Shown: positions 37,537-47,063 of the stretch, in pieces
Layout of the letters: each line of letters opens with the position of its first letter
How positions within the stretch are numbered: position 1 is the first letter of the stretch
Assembly: GCF_002234535.1 (NCBI RefSeq)
Contig: NZ_CP022521.1
Location: 6,122,001 to 6,186,000, forward strand
Source: Actinoalloteichus hoggarensis
GTDB taxonomy: Bacteria; Actinomycetota; Actinomycetes; Mycobacteriales; Pseudonocardiaceae
Direction: 5' to 3'
DNA length: 64,000 bases
Translations under genes and position numbers: made by a program
The notes under the pieces: generated by a model
The model's input: the letters and a program-made list of their open reading frames with translations, nothing else
What the model was told of the DNA's origin: nothing
Databases searched by the model: none

Positions 37537-38556
37537 CTAACCAATCTGCACGTCGACGACGTCGACGTCACTGTCATCGGCGGCGTCCACCGAGCTGCGC
37601 ATGGTGACCAGCGAACCGGACACCCCCTGATCGAGCAGCTCGGCGCGGACCGCCTCCGCGCGGGCTCCGGCGAGATCTGCCTCGCCGCCCGCCGCGCGGC
37701 CGTGAAGGGTCACCGGCATGCCGGGCGCCACCCGCAGCAGCGCCGCGAGCTGCCGCAGCGTCTCGGCTCCCGACGCGGTCAGCCGCGCCGAGCCGGGGGC
37801 GAAGCGGAGCCCGCCCCCGTCGGCGAGCGTCGCGCTGACGGTCTCCTGGAACGCCTCCGCTCCGAAGGTCGCGGTCTCGCCGAGCCGGGCCTGCCAGGTG
37901 CGGTCCTCCATCAGGACCTCGGCGGGAAGCACCGCGCGCACCGCCGTCCGCAGGTCGACGGCGGTCTGCTCGTCGATCACCGGACCCGTCAGCAACAGGG
38001 TGTCGGACCACCAGTACATGCTCACGGTCGTGGCGGTCCGTTCCGGCACCGCGGCGAGCACCTCGGCGATGAGTGCCCGGTCGGCGGGCAGCGTGGCGCC
38101 CTCGGCGACCAGCACGGCGTCGACCACCTCCCGACCGTCCCGCCGTTCACGGATCGCGTCGAGCAGCAGCCGGGCGGACTGCTCGTCGGGCGCGATGCCG
38201 GAGACCGCGAGCTGCCTGCCGCGCGGAATGATCGACAGTCCGCCGCCCGCCGAGCCGTCGGCGAGGGCCGACACGGCACGCACGCCCGTGACCGCCTCGA
38301 TCCGCTCCCGTGCCTCCGCACGCCTGCCCGAGGGGACGCCCGACACACGGACGTCACGACCTCGGACCTCCAGACCGCTCCAGGTGATCCGGGCCTCGGT
38401 CAAGGCCTCCTCGGATCGTCGGGTCAAGGTCTCCTCGATCGCCGCGCCCGGCCAGACCATCCCGGCCGTGGACAACACGGCGGGCACGAGAACCAGCATC
38501 GCGAGCCAACGCCAGTTCTGTGTCCGCCCCACCTTCGGCAGTTGCCTATGCACCAT
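37537..38556 (-). CDS. arfA: ArfA/OmpATb-like envelope protein with BON-like and OmpA domains
   Basis: ATG at 38556 with CGGAG 6 nt upstream. 339 residues: N-terminal transmembrane helix (~18-40), two BON-like repeats of ~60 residues (for example LEVRGRDVRVSGVP and GRQLAVSGIAPDEQS), and a C-terminal OmpA-like peptidoglycan-binding domain (~225-325) with LRFAPGSARLTASGAETLRQLA and VTLHGRAAGGE. This is the domain plan of mycobacterial OmpATb/ArfA. The canonical OmpA_C Asp/Arg pair that holds diaminopimelate is not clearly preserved, so peptidoglycan binding is uncertain. First gene of a two-gene operon. Confidence 0.78.
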   Translation of the reverse strand: MVHRQLPKVGRTQNWRWLAMLVLVPAVLSTAGMVWPGAAIEETLTRRSEEALTEARITWSGLEVRGRDVRVSGVPSGRRAEARERIEAVTGVRAVSALADGSAGGGLSIIPRGRQLAVSGIAPDEQSARLLLDAIRERRDGREVVDAVLVAEGATLPADRALIAEVLAAVPERTATTVSMYWWSDTLLLTGPVIDEQTAVDLRTAVRAVLPAEVLMEDRTWQARLGETATFGAEAFQETVSATLADGGGLRFAPGSARLTASGAETLRQLAALLRVAPGMPVTLHGRAAGGEADLAGARAEAVRAELLDQGVSGSLVTMRSSVDAADDSDVDVVDVQIG

Positions 38557-38914
38557 CGCACTCCGTCAGTCGGCCCGGCCCTTCCGGCAGACGCGGTCGT
38601 CGGCTGCGCAGCGCGCGGCGAGCGGACCGACGTCGACGTGATCGTTCACCGAAGAGACCTACCAGTGTCGGATCGATCACCGAGGGAAACGCGCCGCGCG
38701 TGAGACGGGCGTCCTGCGGAGTCCACTCGAACGAGCAGTCTTCGTCATTCGATCGAGAAACGCGGGAGGTCGGGAAGGCCGAGGGTCTCGAGTCGGCAGG
38801 GGGCGACCCCGGGGTCGGCCCTCGACGCCGACCCGGCTCGCGGGCTCCCGGTCGCGAAGGCGGACGAACCGATCGCATGCGGGCCGCGTCGCCGTCCACG
38901 GAGCCCCGAGCCGC
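38557..38914. other. Intergenic region upstream of the ArfA-like gene, no gene seen
   Basis: 358 bases. Should contain the arfA-like promoter and, at the other end, the 3' end of the small minus-strand gene. No supported reading frame or hairpin. Confidence 0.5.
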
Positions 38915-39151
38915 CTACCCGCGATAGATCTCGTCCAACAGGTTCAGGTCCCAGCCCTCCTGCTCACACCAGTCCTCCGCCTCGGCCCTGGACAGTTCCG
39001 CCGTCACCGACGGAAGGACGGCGCCGAGCCGAAGCCAGCCGTCCGCCGCGAGGACGTGGCCGACGCCGTCGATCGAGGCCAGCAGCCTGCCCGTCGGGAA
39101 GGCCATGCTGGACGGGGTGCGGAGGAAGGTCACCGAACGTCGGTCGGTCAT
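38915..39151 (-). CDS. Small hypothetical protein
   Basis: 78 residues from ATG 39151 with a strong GGAGG 2 nt before it. Sequence is tidy and coding-like: MTDRRSVTFLRTPSSMAFPTGRLL..., a GWLRLGAVLPS strand and an acidic C-terminus with AEDWCEQEGWDLNLLDEIYRG. No named family recognised, no signal or membrane segment. It lies opposite the 5' region of the ABC exporter operon, so the two transcripts may share a promoter region. Confidence 0.65.
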   Translation of the reverse strand: MTDRRSVTFLRTPSSMAFPTGRLLASIDGVGHVLAADGWLRLGAVLPSVTAELSRAEAEDWCEQEGWDLNLLDEIYRG

Positions 39152-39317
39152 GGCCTCCGATCATGCCCGGACGACCGCCGCACGGCATCCGGGCACCGAC
39201 GTCCACACGGTCGTCGGCGATCCGTCGAGCACGCACGGGGGGACGGCCGCACCCGGCGGCGACGCACGTGAAAAGGAGATGCTCCGCAGAGCCGCACTCC
39301 GTAACGTCAGCGTCGTC

Positions 39318-41558
39318 ATGGGCACCGACCTACCCCCCGAGGGTTCCCCCGTCAGTCCGTCGGATCCGTCGAACGAACCGGACACCGACGCCGTCCGCGA
39401 GCGGGACGATTCCGCAGCCGTGCCCGAAACCCCGGTTTACGACGGCTCGGCCGTGCCCGAATCCCCGTCCCCGGCCGGCTCGGCCGTGGCGGCGGTCGAC
39501 GGCTCCCCGAGGCGCCGTTCGGCCGTGCGGAGCCTGCTCCGGCTGCTGCCCTATGTCCGGCCTGTCGGGCTCCCCCTGATCGCGACGGGGCTCTGCGCGC
39601 TTGCGGCCACGCTGGCCGGGCTGACCATCCCGCTGGTCATGCAGCGGATCATCGACGGGCCCATCGCCGAGTCGGACCTGTCCGGGCTGGTGTGGATGAC
39701 CGGCGTGGTGGTGCTGCTGGGCTGCGCGGAGGCCCTGCTGATCTATCTGCGCCGCAGGCTGATCTCCGGGCCGACGACCGGCATCGAGGCCACGATGCGG
39801 CGCGACCTCTACCACCACCTACAGCGACTGCCCGCGTCGTTCCACGATCAGTGGTCCTCCGGTCAGCTGTTGTCCAGGGCCGTCAGCGACTTGGCCCAGG
39901 TACGGCGCTTCCTCGCCTTCATCGGAATCTACCTGGTCGTCAACACCATCACGATCATCGTGGGTCTCGGCGTGCTGTTCGTCCTGGCGCCCTTCTTCGG
40001 CATCGTCCTGCTGGCCGCGGGCATCCCCGTCGCCGTGCTGTGCGCCCGGTACGAGGCGCAGTACAGCATCAGCTCCCGACGTTCCCAGGATCAGACCGGT
40101 GACCTGGCCACCACCATCGAGGAGTCGGTGCTCGGCGTCCGGGTGCTCAAGGCCTTCGGACGGGGACCGCACCTCGGCAGGAGGTTCGCCGAGCAGGCCC
40201 GAGCACTGCGCACGACCGAACTGCGCAAGGTCCGCATCATGAGTCGGCTGTGGCTCGTGGTGATCGCGCTGCCCGAGACCGGCATCGCGGTCATGATCGC
40301 GCTGGGCGGCCTCGCCGTCGCGAACGGATCACTGACGCTCGGCGCCCTGGTCGCGGCCGTCACCACGGCGACCGTCCTGCGATGGCCGATCGAGTCGATG
40401 GGCTGGCTGCTCACCGAGACCAGCCAGACGGCCACCGCCGCGGACCGGTACTGGGAGGTTCGAGACGCCGTCCGGACCGTCGACGAGCCCGCGCGGCCTG
40501 CCACGCTGCCCGCCGACGCCCGCGGCGAGCTGCGCTTCGAGCAGGTCCGCTTCGCCTATTCGGCCGCGGACGACGGGCCGGGCAGATCCGCGGCGGTCGA
40601 CGGCTCGAAGATCGACGGCCCGGCGGCTCACCCGTCGGGGACGACGTCCGCCGCCGCGCCGACGACCGTGCTGCGTGGCATCGACCTGGTGGTCCGCCCC
40701 GGCGAGACGCTGGCGCTGGTCGGCGGCACCGGCTCCGGCAAGACGACGTTGACCACGCTGCCGTCGCGGCTCTACGACGTGACGGACGGCCGGGTGCTGC
40801 TCGACGGCGTGGACGTGCGCGACCTGCCCCTGTCGTTGCTGCGGACTCGGGTGGCCACCGCCTTCGAAGACCCGGTGCTGTTCTCGATGAGCGTCCGAGA
40901 GAACGTCACGCTCGGCGCCCCGCAGGCGAGCGAGCAGGACATCGTGGCGGCGCTGCGGGTGGCGCACGCGCTCGACTTCGTCGAGGCCCTGCCGTGGGGG
41001 CTCGACACCAGGATCGGCGAGGAGGGTCTGTCCCTCTCCGGCGGCCAGCGGCAACGACTGGCGCTGGCCCGTGCGGTGGTGGGCAGGCCGTCCGTGCTGG
41101 TGATGGACGATCCGCTCTCCGCGCTGGACGTGCACACCGAAGCTGAGGTCGAAGCCGCCCTTCGGCAGGTGCTGCGCGACGTGACGGCGCTGGTCGTCGC
41201 GCACCGACCCAGCACGGTCGCCCTGGCCGACCGGGTGGCGCTGCTCGTCGACGGCCGGATCGAGGCGGTGGGCACCCATCACGAGCTGCTCGCGGCCAGC
41301 GCCGAATACCGCCGGATGTTGTCGACGCTCGATGAGGAGGTCGCTCCCGCCTCCGGGCCGGCGAGCGGGGCGGTCGACGGCCTGACGACCGTCCTCGGCG
41401 ACGGCGCCGGGGGCACGGCCGAACCCGCAGGTGTCACGTCGGCCCCGCAGGCGGCTCCGACGGGGAACGGCGGCACCCGGACGCACCGGCGGCGGGCACA
41501 CCTCGAACGAGCGGACGGCGAGCAGACCGCGACGAACGAGGGGATGCGGGCGCGATGA
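39318..41558 (+). CDS. ABC exporter half-transporter A (degenerate catalytic site)
   Basis: The start is uncertain: ATG 39318 is placed after the divergent gene; ATG 39279 and upstream codons are open too. From 39318, 746 residues: ~75 disordered residues, six transmembrane helices (~80-390), and a nucleotide-binding domain with Walker A VGGTGSGKTT (~468-477), signature LSLSGGQRQR and Walker B LVMDDPLSALD where Asp598 replaces the catalytic Glu. The Q-loop Gln is Glu (AFEDPVLF). A ~25-residue insert separates strands before Walker A and a disordered tail of ~85 residues ends the protein. Partner gene follows with an ATGA overlap. Confidence 0.92.
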   Translation: MGTDLPPEGSPVSPSDPSNEPDTDAVRERDDSAAVPETPVYDGSAVPESPSPAGSAVAAVDGSPRRRSAVRSLLRLLPYVRPVGLPLIATGLCALAATLAGLTIPLVMQRIIDGPIAESDLSGLVWMTGVVVLLGCAEALLIYLRRRLISGPTTGIEATMRRDLYHHLQRLPASFHDQWSSGQLLSRAVSDLAQVRRFLAFIGIYLVVNTITIIVGLGVLFVLAPFFGIVLLAAGIPVAVLCARYEAQYSISSRRSQDQTGDLATTIEESVLGVRVLKAFGRGPHLGRRFAEQARALRTTELRKVRIMSRLWLVVIALPETGIAVMIALGGLAVANGSLTLGALVAAVTTATVLRWPIESMGWLLTETSQTATAADRYWEVRDAVRTVDEPARPATLPADARGELRFEQVRFAYSAADDGPGRSAAVDGSKIDGPAAHPSGTTSAAAPTTVLRGIDLVVRPGETLALVGGTGSGKTTLTTLPSRLYDVTDGRVLLDGVDVRDLPLSLLRTRVATAFEDPVLFSMSVRENVTLGAPQASEQDIVAALRVAHALDFVEALPWGLDTRIGEEGLSLSGGQRQRLALARAVVGRPSVLVMDDPLSALDVHTEAEVEAALRQVLRDVTALVVAHRPSTVALADRVALLVDGRIEAVGTHHELLAASAEYRRMLSTLDEEVAPASGPASGAVDGLTTVLGDGAGGTAEPAGVTSAPQAAPTGNGGTRTHRRRAHLERADGEQTATNEGMRAR

Positions 41559-43420
41559 CCGGATCGACCGAGCAGGACCGTCCCGACGCGCCGACGGACG
41601 ATCAGACGGCCACGGCGTGGCGCGGCGTCGCCGCCGAGGACCAGGACGAGCTCAGCAGAGGTGCGAATCTGCGGTTGGCCGCCCGGTCCCGCAGACTGCT
41701 CGGCTCGCTGATCCGACCGGTTCGTGGTCGGGTGGCGGTCGCGTTGGTGCTGGTCACGCTCAGCAGCGTCAGTTACCTGGCGGGACCACTGCTGGTCGCG
41801 GGCGCCATCGACCGAGGAGTCCCCGCCGCGCTGGAGGGGGATCCCGTCCCGGTCGTGCTGTTCGCGGCGGGTTACGCCGTGACGAATCTGCTGACCGGCC
41901 TGTTCCAGCTCGGCTTCGCGCTGGTGTCCGGCCGCGCGAGTCAGGACCTCCTGCTCGATCTGCGGCAGCGGATCTTCCGACACGGCCAGCTCCTGTCCGT
42001 CTCCTTCCACGAGAGCTACACCTCCGGCAGGCTCATCTCCCGGATGACCAGCGACCTCGACGCGATGCAGGAGCTGTTGGAGGAGGGCCTGGACAGTCTG
42101 TGCACCTCACTGTTGAGCATGGTGGGCATCGCGGCGCTGCTGCTCTGGCTGGACCCTTCCCTGGCGCTGCTCACCCTGGTCGCGACGGTGCCGCTCGTCC
42201 TGGTGGCACGCTGGTTCCACCGGCGGTCACGTCACTCGTATCGCCAGACCAGGTCGTCGGTGGCCAAGGTGATCGTGCAGTACGTCGAGACGATGAACGG
42301 CATCCGAGCCGTGCAGGCCTACCGCCGGGAACGTCGCAACGACGCGATCATCGACGAGTTCAACCGGGAGTTCCGCGACGCGAACCGCCGGGCGCTCAAC
42401 GTGTTGGCCGTCTTCACCGGCGTGGTGAAGTGGATCGCACATCTGAGCATCGCCTCGGTCCTCGTCGTCGGCGGCTGGGCGGTGGCGACCGGAAGTCTGG
42501 AGTTGGGCGTCCTGACGGCGTTCCTGCTGTACATGCGCCGGTACTACGACCCGATGGACCGGCTGGCGATGTTCCTGAACTCCTACATCTCGGCGACCGC
42601 CGCCCTGGAGAAGATCTCGGGCGTGCTGGAGGAGACCCCCTCGGTCCCGGAGCCCGCCGAGCCCAAGGCCCTGCCCGCCGCACGGGGGCGGCTGAGCTTC
42701 GACCAGGTGGAGTTCCGCTACGGTGCCGAGCTGCCCACGGTGCTGCGGCCGCTGGACCTGGACATCCCGGCCGGCCAGACCGTGGCGCTGGTGGGCACGA
42801 CCGGGGCGGGCAAGTCCACGGTGGCCAAGCTCGTCGCCCGGTTCTACGACCCCAGCGCGGGCGCGGTGCGGCTGGACGGGGTCGATCTCCGCGATCTGGC
42901 CGAGGCCGACCTGCGGCGCTCGGTGGCGATGGTCACCCAGGAGTCGTTCCTGTTCTCGGGCTCGGTGGCCGAGAACATCGCCCTGGGCAGGCCGGATGCC
43001 ACCCGCGCCGAGATCGAGCACGCCGCCGCCACGGTGGGGGCGCACGAGTTCATCACCGGTCTGCCCGACGGCTATGACACCGACGTGCGCAAGCGAGGCG
43101 GCAGGCTGTCCGCGGGTCAGCGCCAGCTGGTCTCGTTCGCCCGCGCATTCCTCGCCGATCCTCGGGTCCTGGTGTTGGACGAGGCCACGTCCAGTCTCGA
43201 CCTGCCGACGGAACGCGCGGTGCAGCACGCCCTGGAGACGGTGTTGGCGGGTCGGACGGCGCTGATCATCGCCCATCGGCTCTCGACGGTGCTGATCGCC
43301 GACCGGGTACTGGTGGTGGACGCGGGGCGGGTCGTGGAGGACGGCGCGCCGGAGGAGCTGATCACCGCCGGGGGACGGTTCGCGGGCCTGCATCGTGCCT
43401 GGCACGACTCGCTGGTCTGA
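41555..43420 (+). CDS. ABC exporter half-transporter B (canonical catalytic site)
   Basis: ATG at 41555 overlaps the preceding stop by 4 nt. 621 residues: six transmembrane helices (~60-350), coupling-helix region RASQDLLLDLRQRIFRHGQ, Walker A VGTTGAGKSTV (~413-423), Q-loop VTQESFLFSG, signature RLSAGQRQ, Walker B LVLDEATSSLD with catalytic Glu543, switch His in IIAHRLSTV. Together with half-transporter A it forms a heterodimeric exporter of the TM287/288-BmrCD-type, likely for lipids or drugs. Substrate unknown. Confidence 0.94.
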   Translation: MTGSTEQDRPDAPTDDQTATAWRGVAAEDQDELSRGANLRLAARSRRLLGSLIRPVRGRVAVALVLVTLSSVSYLAGPLLVAGAIDRGVPAALEGDPVPVVLFAAGYAVTNLLTGLFQLGFALVSGRASQDLLLDLRQRIFRHGQLLSVSFHESYTSGRLISRMTSDLDAMQELLEEGLDSLCTSLLSMVGIAALLLWLDPSLALLTLVATVPLVLVARWFHRRSRHSYRQTRSSVAKVIVQYVETMNGIRAVQAYRRERRNDAIIDEFNREFRDANRRALNVLAVFTGVVKWIAHLSIASVLVVGGWAVATGSLELGVLTAFLLYMRRYYDPMDRLAMFLNSYISATAALEKISGVLEETPSVPEPAEPKALPAARGRLSFDQVEFRYGAELPTVLRPLDLDIPAGQTVALVGTTGAGKSTVAKLVARFYDPSAGAVRLDGVDLRDLAEADLRRSVAMVTQESFLFSGSVAENIALGRPDATRAEIEHAAATVGAHEFITGLPDGYDTDVRKRGGRLSAGQRQLVSFARAFLADPRVLVLDEATSSLDLPTERAVQHALETVLAGRTALIIAHRLSTVLIADRVLVVDAGRVVEDGAPEELITAGGRFAGLHRAWHDSLV

Positions 43421-43719
43421 GCGGATCACGGCGACGAGTCCACCGCCGACCATCACGGGACCGACCATCACGGGCGCCGAGCGCGGCGGTGTCCGGCGGG
43501 GAGCGGCAGCGCACGGCGCCACCACGTCGCGCCACGGGAATCGGCCGCGGGGCGTCGGGGTGCCGCCCTGTTCCACGTCGCCCCGCAGCCAGGGCGGCGG
43601 GTCTCCGGACACGGCCTGCGACGCGGTGGTCCTGGCGCCGCGCGGCCCACGACGGTCCGCAGGCGGTGCTCGCCGTCGACCCGGTACCCGTCGTGGACCC
43701 CGGTACTCGCCCGTGGGGC

Positions 43720-44340
43720 TCAGCCGAGGGCGGCCAGAGCGGTGATGAGCAGGCCGGTCCACGACAGCAGCACCCCGGCGGCCGCACCGTAGACGATCCA
43801 CCGCCAGACCGGCGTTCGACGCAGCAGCCACATGGCGGGGACCACCCCGCCGACGACGACGAGGTTGATTCCGGCCGCGAACAACGCGGCGGTCTCGGCC
43901 CAGCCCAGTGAGACGGTCGTCAGCGCGATCGTCACGATGATCGCGACGACCGTGCTCACCGTCAGTCCGGTCGCCCAGGGTGTCGGCTCGACGCCGCCCG
44001 CGAGTCTCCGATCAGGTCGAGGTTCGGCTCCGGCGCGCTTCTCGGGCGGTGTGATCCGCACCTGGACCTCCCGGATCGGGTCGAGATAGAGGACGTCGCT
44101 GTCGGTGACCATGGCGAGAACGGCGGCCAGCCGTCTCCCCCGGTCGGAGACCGCGGAACCCAGCGTGCCCTCGGCGGCCTCGGTGTCGACGACGCTCTCG
44201 GCGACCTCGGCCCATTCGGTCAGCGCGTCTCGCAGACCTGCGGGCAGGGCCTCGAGATCCGGCGACGTCGATCTCTCCTCCCCTGCCGGGGCAGGTCTCC
44301 GGCTCAGCACCGGGCGTCCGGTTCGAACCCGCAGTTCCAC
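43720..44340 (-). CDS. Three-helix membrane protein, DUF2537-like
   Basis: GTG at 44340 with GGAAGGGG upstream. 206 residues: a ~115-residue soluble N-terminus (acidic, with AEVAESVVDTEAAEGTLG) and three transmembrane helices (~120-142, 147-170, 182-203). It lies just after the TrmH gene on the same strand, as a similar protein does in mycobacteria (Rv0881-Rv0882, from memory). I match it to DUF2537 with moderate confidence. Function unknown. Confidence 0.75.
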   Translation of the reverse strand: MELRVRTGRPVLSRRPAPAGEERSTSPDLEALPAGLRDALTEWAEVAESVVDTEAAEGTLGSAVSDRGRRLAAVLAMVTDSDVLYLDPIREVQVRITPPEKRAGAEPRPDRRLAGGVEPTPWATGLTVSTVVAIIVTIALTTVSLGWAETAALFAAGINLVVVGGVVPAMWLLRRTPVWRWIVYGAAAGVLLSWTGLLITALAALG

Positions 44341-44531
44341 GGCGACCGTCCCCTTCCTGGGCGGCGTCTCCTCTTGCTCTCACGGTGGCAGTCGTCGAGC
44401 CGCGGTGCGACCGGCGGGCACGCGGTGGGGCCGGTGTCTCCCCTGCGGGCGGTGACACCGCCCTGACCTGCGGCGGGGGTGCCCCCCGCTCGCGCCACAG
44501 GCCATTCGCCACCCGCGCGGCGGTGGCATCG

Positions 44532-45362
44532 TCAACGGCTGCGGTACTCCGCGGGCTCGGGGAACACACCGAGATGGTGGAAGGCGATGGCCGCGGCCGT
44601 GGCCACGTTGAGCGAGTCGACACCGACCGCCATCGGAATGCGCACCCGCAGATCGGCCCAGTCCATCGCCTCGGCGGTGAGCCCCGGGCCCTCCGAGCCG
44701 AGCAGCACCGCGCCCCGCCCGCTGGCCAGCTCGAAATGGGAAAGCGGGAGGGCGGTGGCGTCCGGCGTCAGCGCCGCGACGCGGAAACCCGCCTCCCGCA
44801 GCGTCCCGAGGCCGTCCGGCCAGGGCCGCAGCTCGGCGAAGGGCACGCGCAGGACATGGCCCATCGAGACTCGGACGCCGCGTCGGTAGAGCGGATCAGC
44901 ACAGCCGCCGCCGAGCAGGACGCCGTCGATTCCGAGTGCGGCCGCGTTGCGGAAGAGCGCGCCGAGATTCTCGTGGTCGCCGATGCCCTCCAGCACCGCC
45001 AGCGTTCTGGCGGTGCTCATCAGCTCCGCCGCGCTCGGCTGCGGCGCGCGGTCCGCCACCGCCAGCACTCCCCGATTGAGATGGAAGCCCACGATCTCCG
45101 CCATCACCTCGGCGGAGGTCACGAAGGCGGGAACGTCCAGATCGACCATGTCCGGCATCAGATCGGCGACGCGGCGTTCCACACCCAGCAGCGCACGCAC
45201 CGGATAACCGGAGTCCAGGAGTCGACGAACGACCACGGTGCCCTCCGCGATCACCAGCCCCCGGCCGCCGGGCCGGTCAGGCCGTCGATCAGCGGCGGAG
45301 AGATCGCGGAAGTCATCCACCTCCGGGTCGGCGGGGTCTGAGATCAGGGTCCAGTGCGCCAC
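44532..45362 (-). CDS. TrmH/SpoU-family 2'-O-ribose RNA methyltransferase
   Basis: GTG at 45362 gives MAHWTLISDP; GAGACT stands 6 nt upstream and there is no Shine-Dalgarno, suggesting leaderless translation. 276 residues: N-terminal substrate-binding domain (~1-115) and a SPOUT knot with motif 1 DHENLGALFRNAAALG (~128-143), motif 2 AVLLGSEGPGL (~219-229) and motif 3 VRIPMAVGVDSLNVATAAAIA (near 240-260). Methylates a 2'-OH in rRNA or tRNA. The target nucleotide cannot be deduced. Confidence 0.93.
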   Translation of the reverse strand: MAHWTLISDPADPEVDDFRDLSAADRRPDRPGGRGLVIAEGTVVVRRLLDSGYPVRALLGVERRVADLMPDMVDLDVPAFVTSAEVMAEIVGFHLNRGVLAVADRAPQPSAAELMSTARTLAVLEGIGDHENLGALFRNAAALGIDGVLLGGGCADPLYRRGVRVSMGHVLRVPFAELRPWPDGLGTLREAGFRVAALTPDATALPLSHFELASGRGAVLLGSEGPGLTAEAMDWADLRVRIPMAVGVDSLNVATAAAIAFHHLGVFPEPAEYRSR

Positions 45363-45548
45363 ACGGGCAGTCTCGCATCGACGAGCGTCCGCGGTGGCGA
45401 AAGGCACTTTCCCGCACAGATCCCATGACCTGCCGCGTGTACGCAGCGTTAAAGTCCTGTGACACCGGGCACCGTTTTGGCCGCTGCCCTGGTGGTTACT
45501 CCCTGTGTCACGGTGAGCATCCGCTACCGCGCCCAGCAGGGAGGCACC

Positions 45549-47045
45549 ATGGGGAACGATCCGGCCGGCCGGTCGTTCAGTCCCGAAGACCGTCAACGAT
45601 TCAGAGACAAGGTGCAGCGCTGCCTGGACGCGCTGGCGAGGATGCTCGCCGAGAGGAGCTTCTCCCCGGAGCGCGAGCACATCGGACTGGAGATCGAACT
45701 CAACCTCATCGATGCGCAGGGCGTGCCCGCGATGGCCAACGCCGAGGTGCTGCGGAAGATCGACGACCCCTCGTTCCAGACCGAACTCGGCCAGCACAAC
45801 ATCGAGATCAACGTGCGCCCGCATCCCCTGCGCGGCGACGAGGCGCTGTTGCTGGAGGACGAGCTGCGCGCGTCGCTGGACGGCGCCGAGGTGCGAGCCA
45901 AGACCGTGGGAACCGGCCTGGTGATGATCGGGATCCTGCCGACGTTACGCGGCGAGCACTTCGACCCCCACTGGCTGTCGGAGAACGACCGCTACGCGGT
46001 GCTCAACCACGAGATCTTCTCCTCGCGCGGCGAGGAGATCTTGCTGAACATCGAAGGGGTGTCGCTGCCGGGACACGAACAGGAGCGACTGCACAGCTAC
46101 GCCGACTCGATCCTGCCCGAGTCGGCGTGCACCTCTGTCCAACTCCACCTCCAGGTCACCCCCGAGGACTTCGCCGATCACTGGAATGCCGCGCAGTGCC
46201 TGGCGGGCGTCCAGGTCGCCACGGCCGCGAACTCGCCGTTCCTGCTGGATCGGGCTCTCTGGCATGAGACGCGCGTCCCCCTGTTCCAGCAGGCCACCGA
46301 CACCCGCCCCCAGGAACTGAAGAATCAGGGCGTGCGACCCAGGGTGTGGTTCGGCGAACGCTGGGTCACGTCGATCTTCGACCTCTTCGAGGAGAACGCC
46401 CGGTACTTCCCCGCCTTGATGCCCGAGGCCGATGACGAGGACCCGTTGGAGGCGCTCCGGGCCGGGCGCGCACCCCGACTCTCGGAGCTGCGGCTGCACA
46501 ACGGGACGGTGTGGCGCTGGAACCGACCGGTGTACGACGTCGTCGACGGCCAGCCGCATCTGCGGGTGGAGAACCGAGTGCTCCCGGCGGGTCCCACCGT
46601 GATCGACACCATGGCGAACGCGGCGTTCTTCTACGGCGCGCAACGGGCGTTGGCGGACCAGGAGCGTCCGTTGTGGAGCCAGATGTCCTTCCACGCAGCC
46701 GAGGAGAACCTGTACTCCGGTGCGCGACACGGAATGGACGCCCAGCTCTACTGGCCCGGCCAGGGTTGGACGCCGCCGCACGAGCTGGTGCTGCGCACCC
46801 TGCTGCCCATGGCACACGACGGACTCGCCCGATGCGGCGTCTCGGACGCGGCACGCGAGCGCTATCTCAGCGTCATCGAACAGCGATGCCTCACCCGGCA
46901 GACCGGGGCGAGCTGGCAGCGCAGCAGGGTCACGGCCTTCGAGGAGCGCGGCGCCGACCGGCAGTCGGCTCTGCGCGCCATGCTCGGGGAGTACGTCGAG
47001 CTGATGCACCACGGCGATCCGGTGCACACCTGGCCGACGGGCTGA
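45549..47045 (+). CDS. Glutamate--cysteine ligase-like protein (GCS2 family)
   Basis: ATG at 45549 with AGGGAGG 4-5 nt upstream. 498 residues. GCS2 motifs: GLEIELNLID (~40-49) with acidic metal ligands, GQHNIEINVRPHPL (~82-95), and the later catalytic set around SVQLHLQVTPEDFADHW (~197-213) and ENRVLPAGPTVIDT. Enzymes of this family join Glu to Cys or other amines. Actinobacteria usually make mycothiol instead of glutathione, so this protein might serve ergothioneine (EgtA-like), or another carboxylate-amine ligation. It has no biosynthetic neighbours to decide. Confidence 0.85.
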   Translation: MGNDPAGRSFSPEDRQRFRDKVQRCLDALARMLAERSFSPEREHIGLEIELNLIDAQGVPAMANAEVLRKIDDPSFQTELGQHNIEINVRPHPLRGDEALLLEDELRASLDGAEVRAKTVGTGLVMIGILPTLRGEHFDPHWLSENDRYAVLNHEIFSSRGEEILLNIEGVSLPGHEQERLHSYADSILPESACTSVQLHLQVTPEDFADHWNAAQCLAGVQVATAANSPFLLDRALWHETRVPLFQQATDTRPQELKNQGVRPRVWFGERWVTSIFDLFEENARYFPALMPEADDEDPLEALRAGRAPRLSELRLHNGTVWRWNRPVYDVVDGQPHLRVENRVLPAGPTVIDTMANAAFFYGAQRALADQERPLWSQMSFHAAEENLYSGARHGMDAQLYWPGQGWTPPHELVLRTLLPMAHDGLARCGVSDAARERYLSVIEQRCLTRQTGASWQRSRVTAFEERGADRQSALRAMLGEYVELMHHGDPVHTWPTG

Positions 47046-47063
47046 TCACCGACCACGACGCGC

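Noticed and set aside
44318-44330. tRNA T-loop-like GGTTCGAACCC
   Set aside because: It lies inside the N-terminal codons of the DUF2537-like gene and no acceptor stem or anticodon arm can be formed around it.
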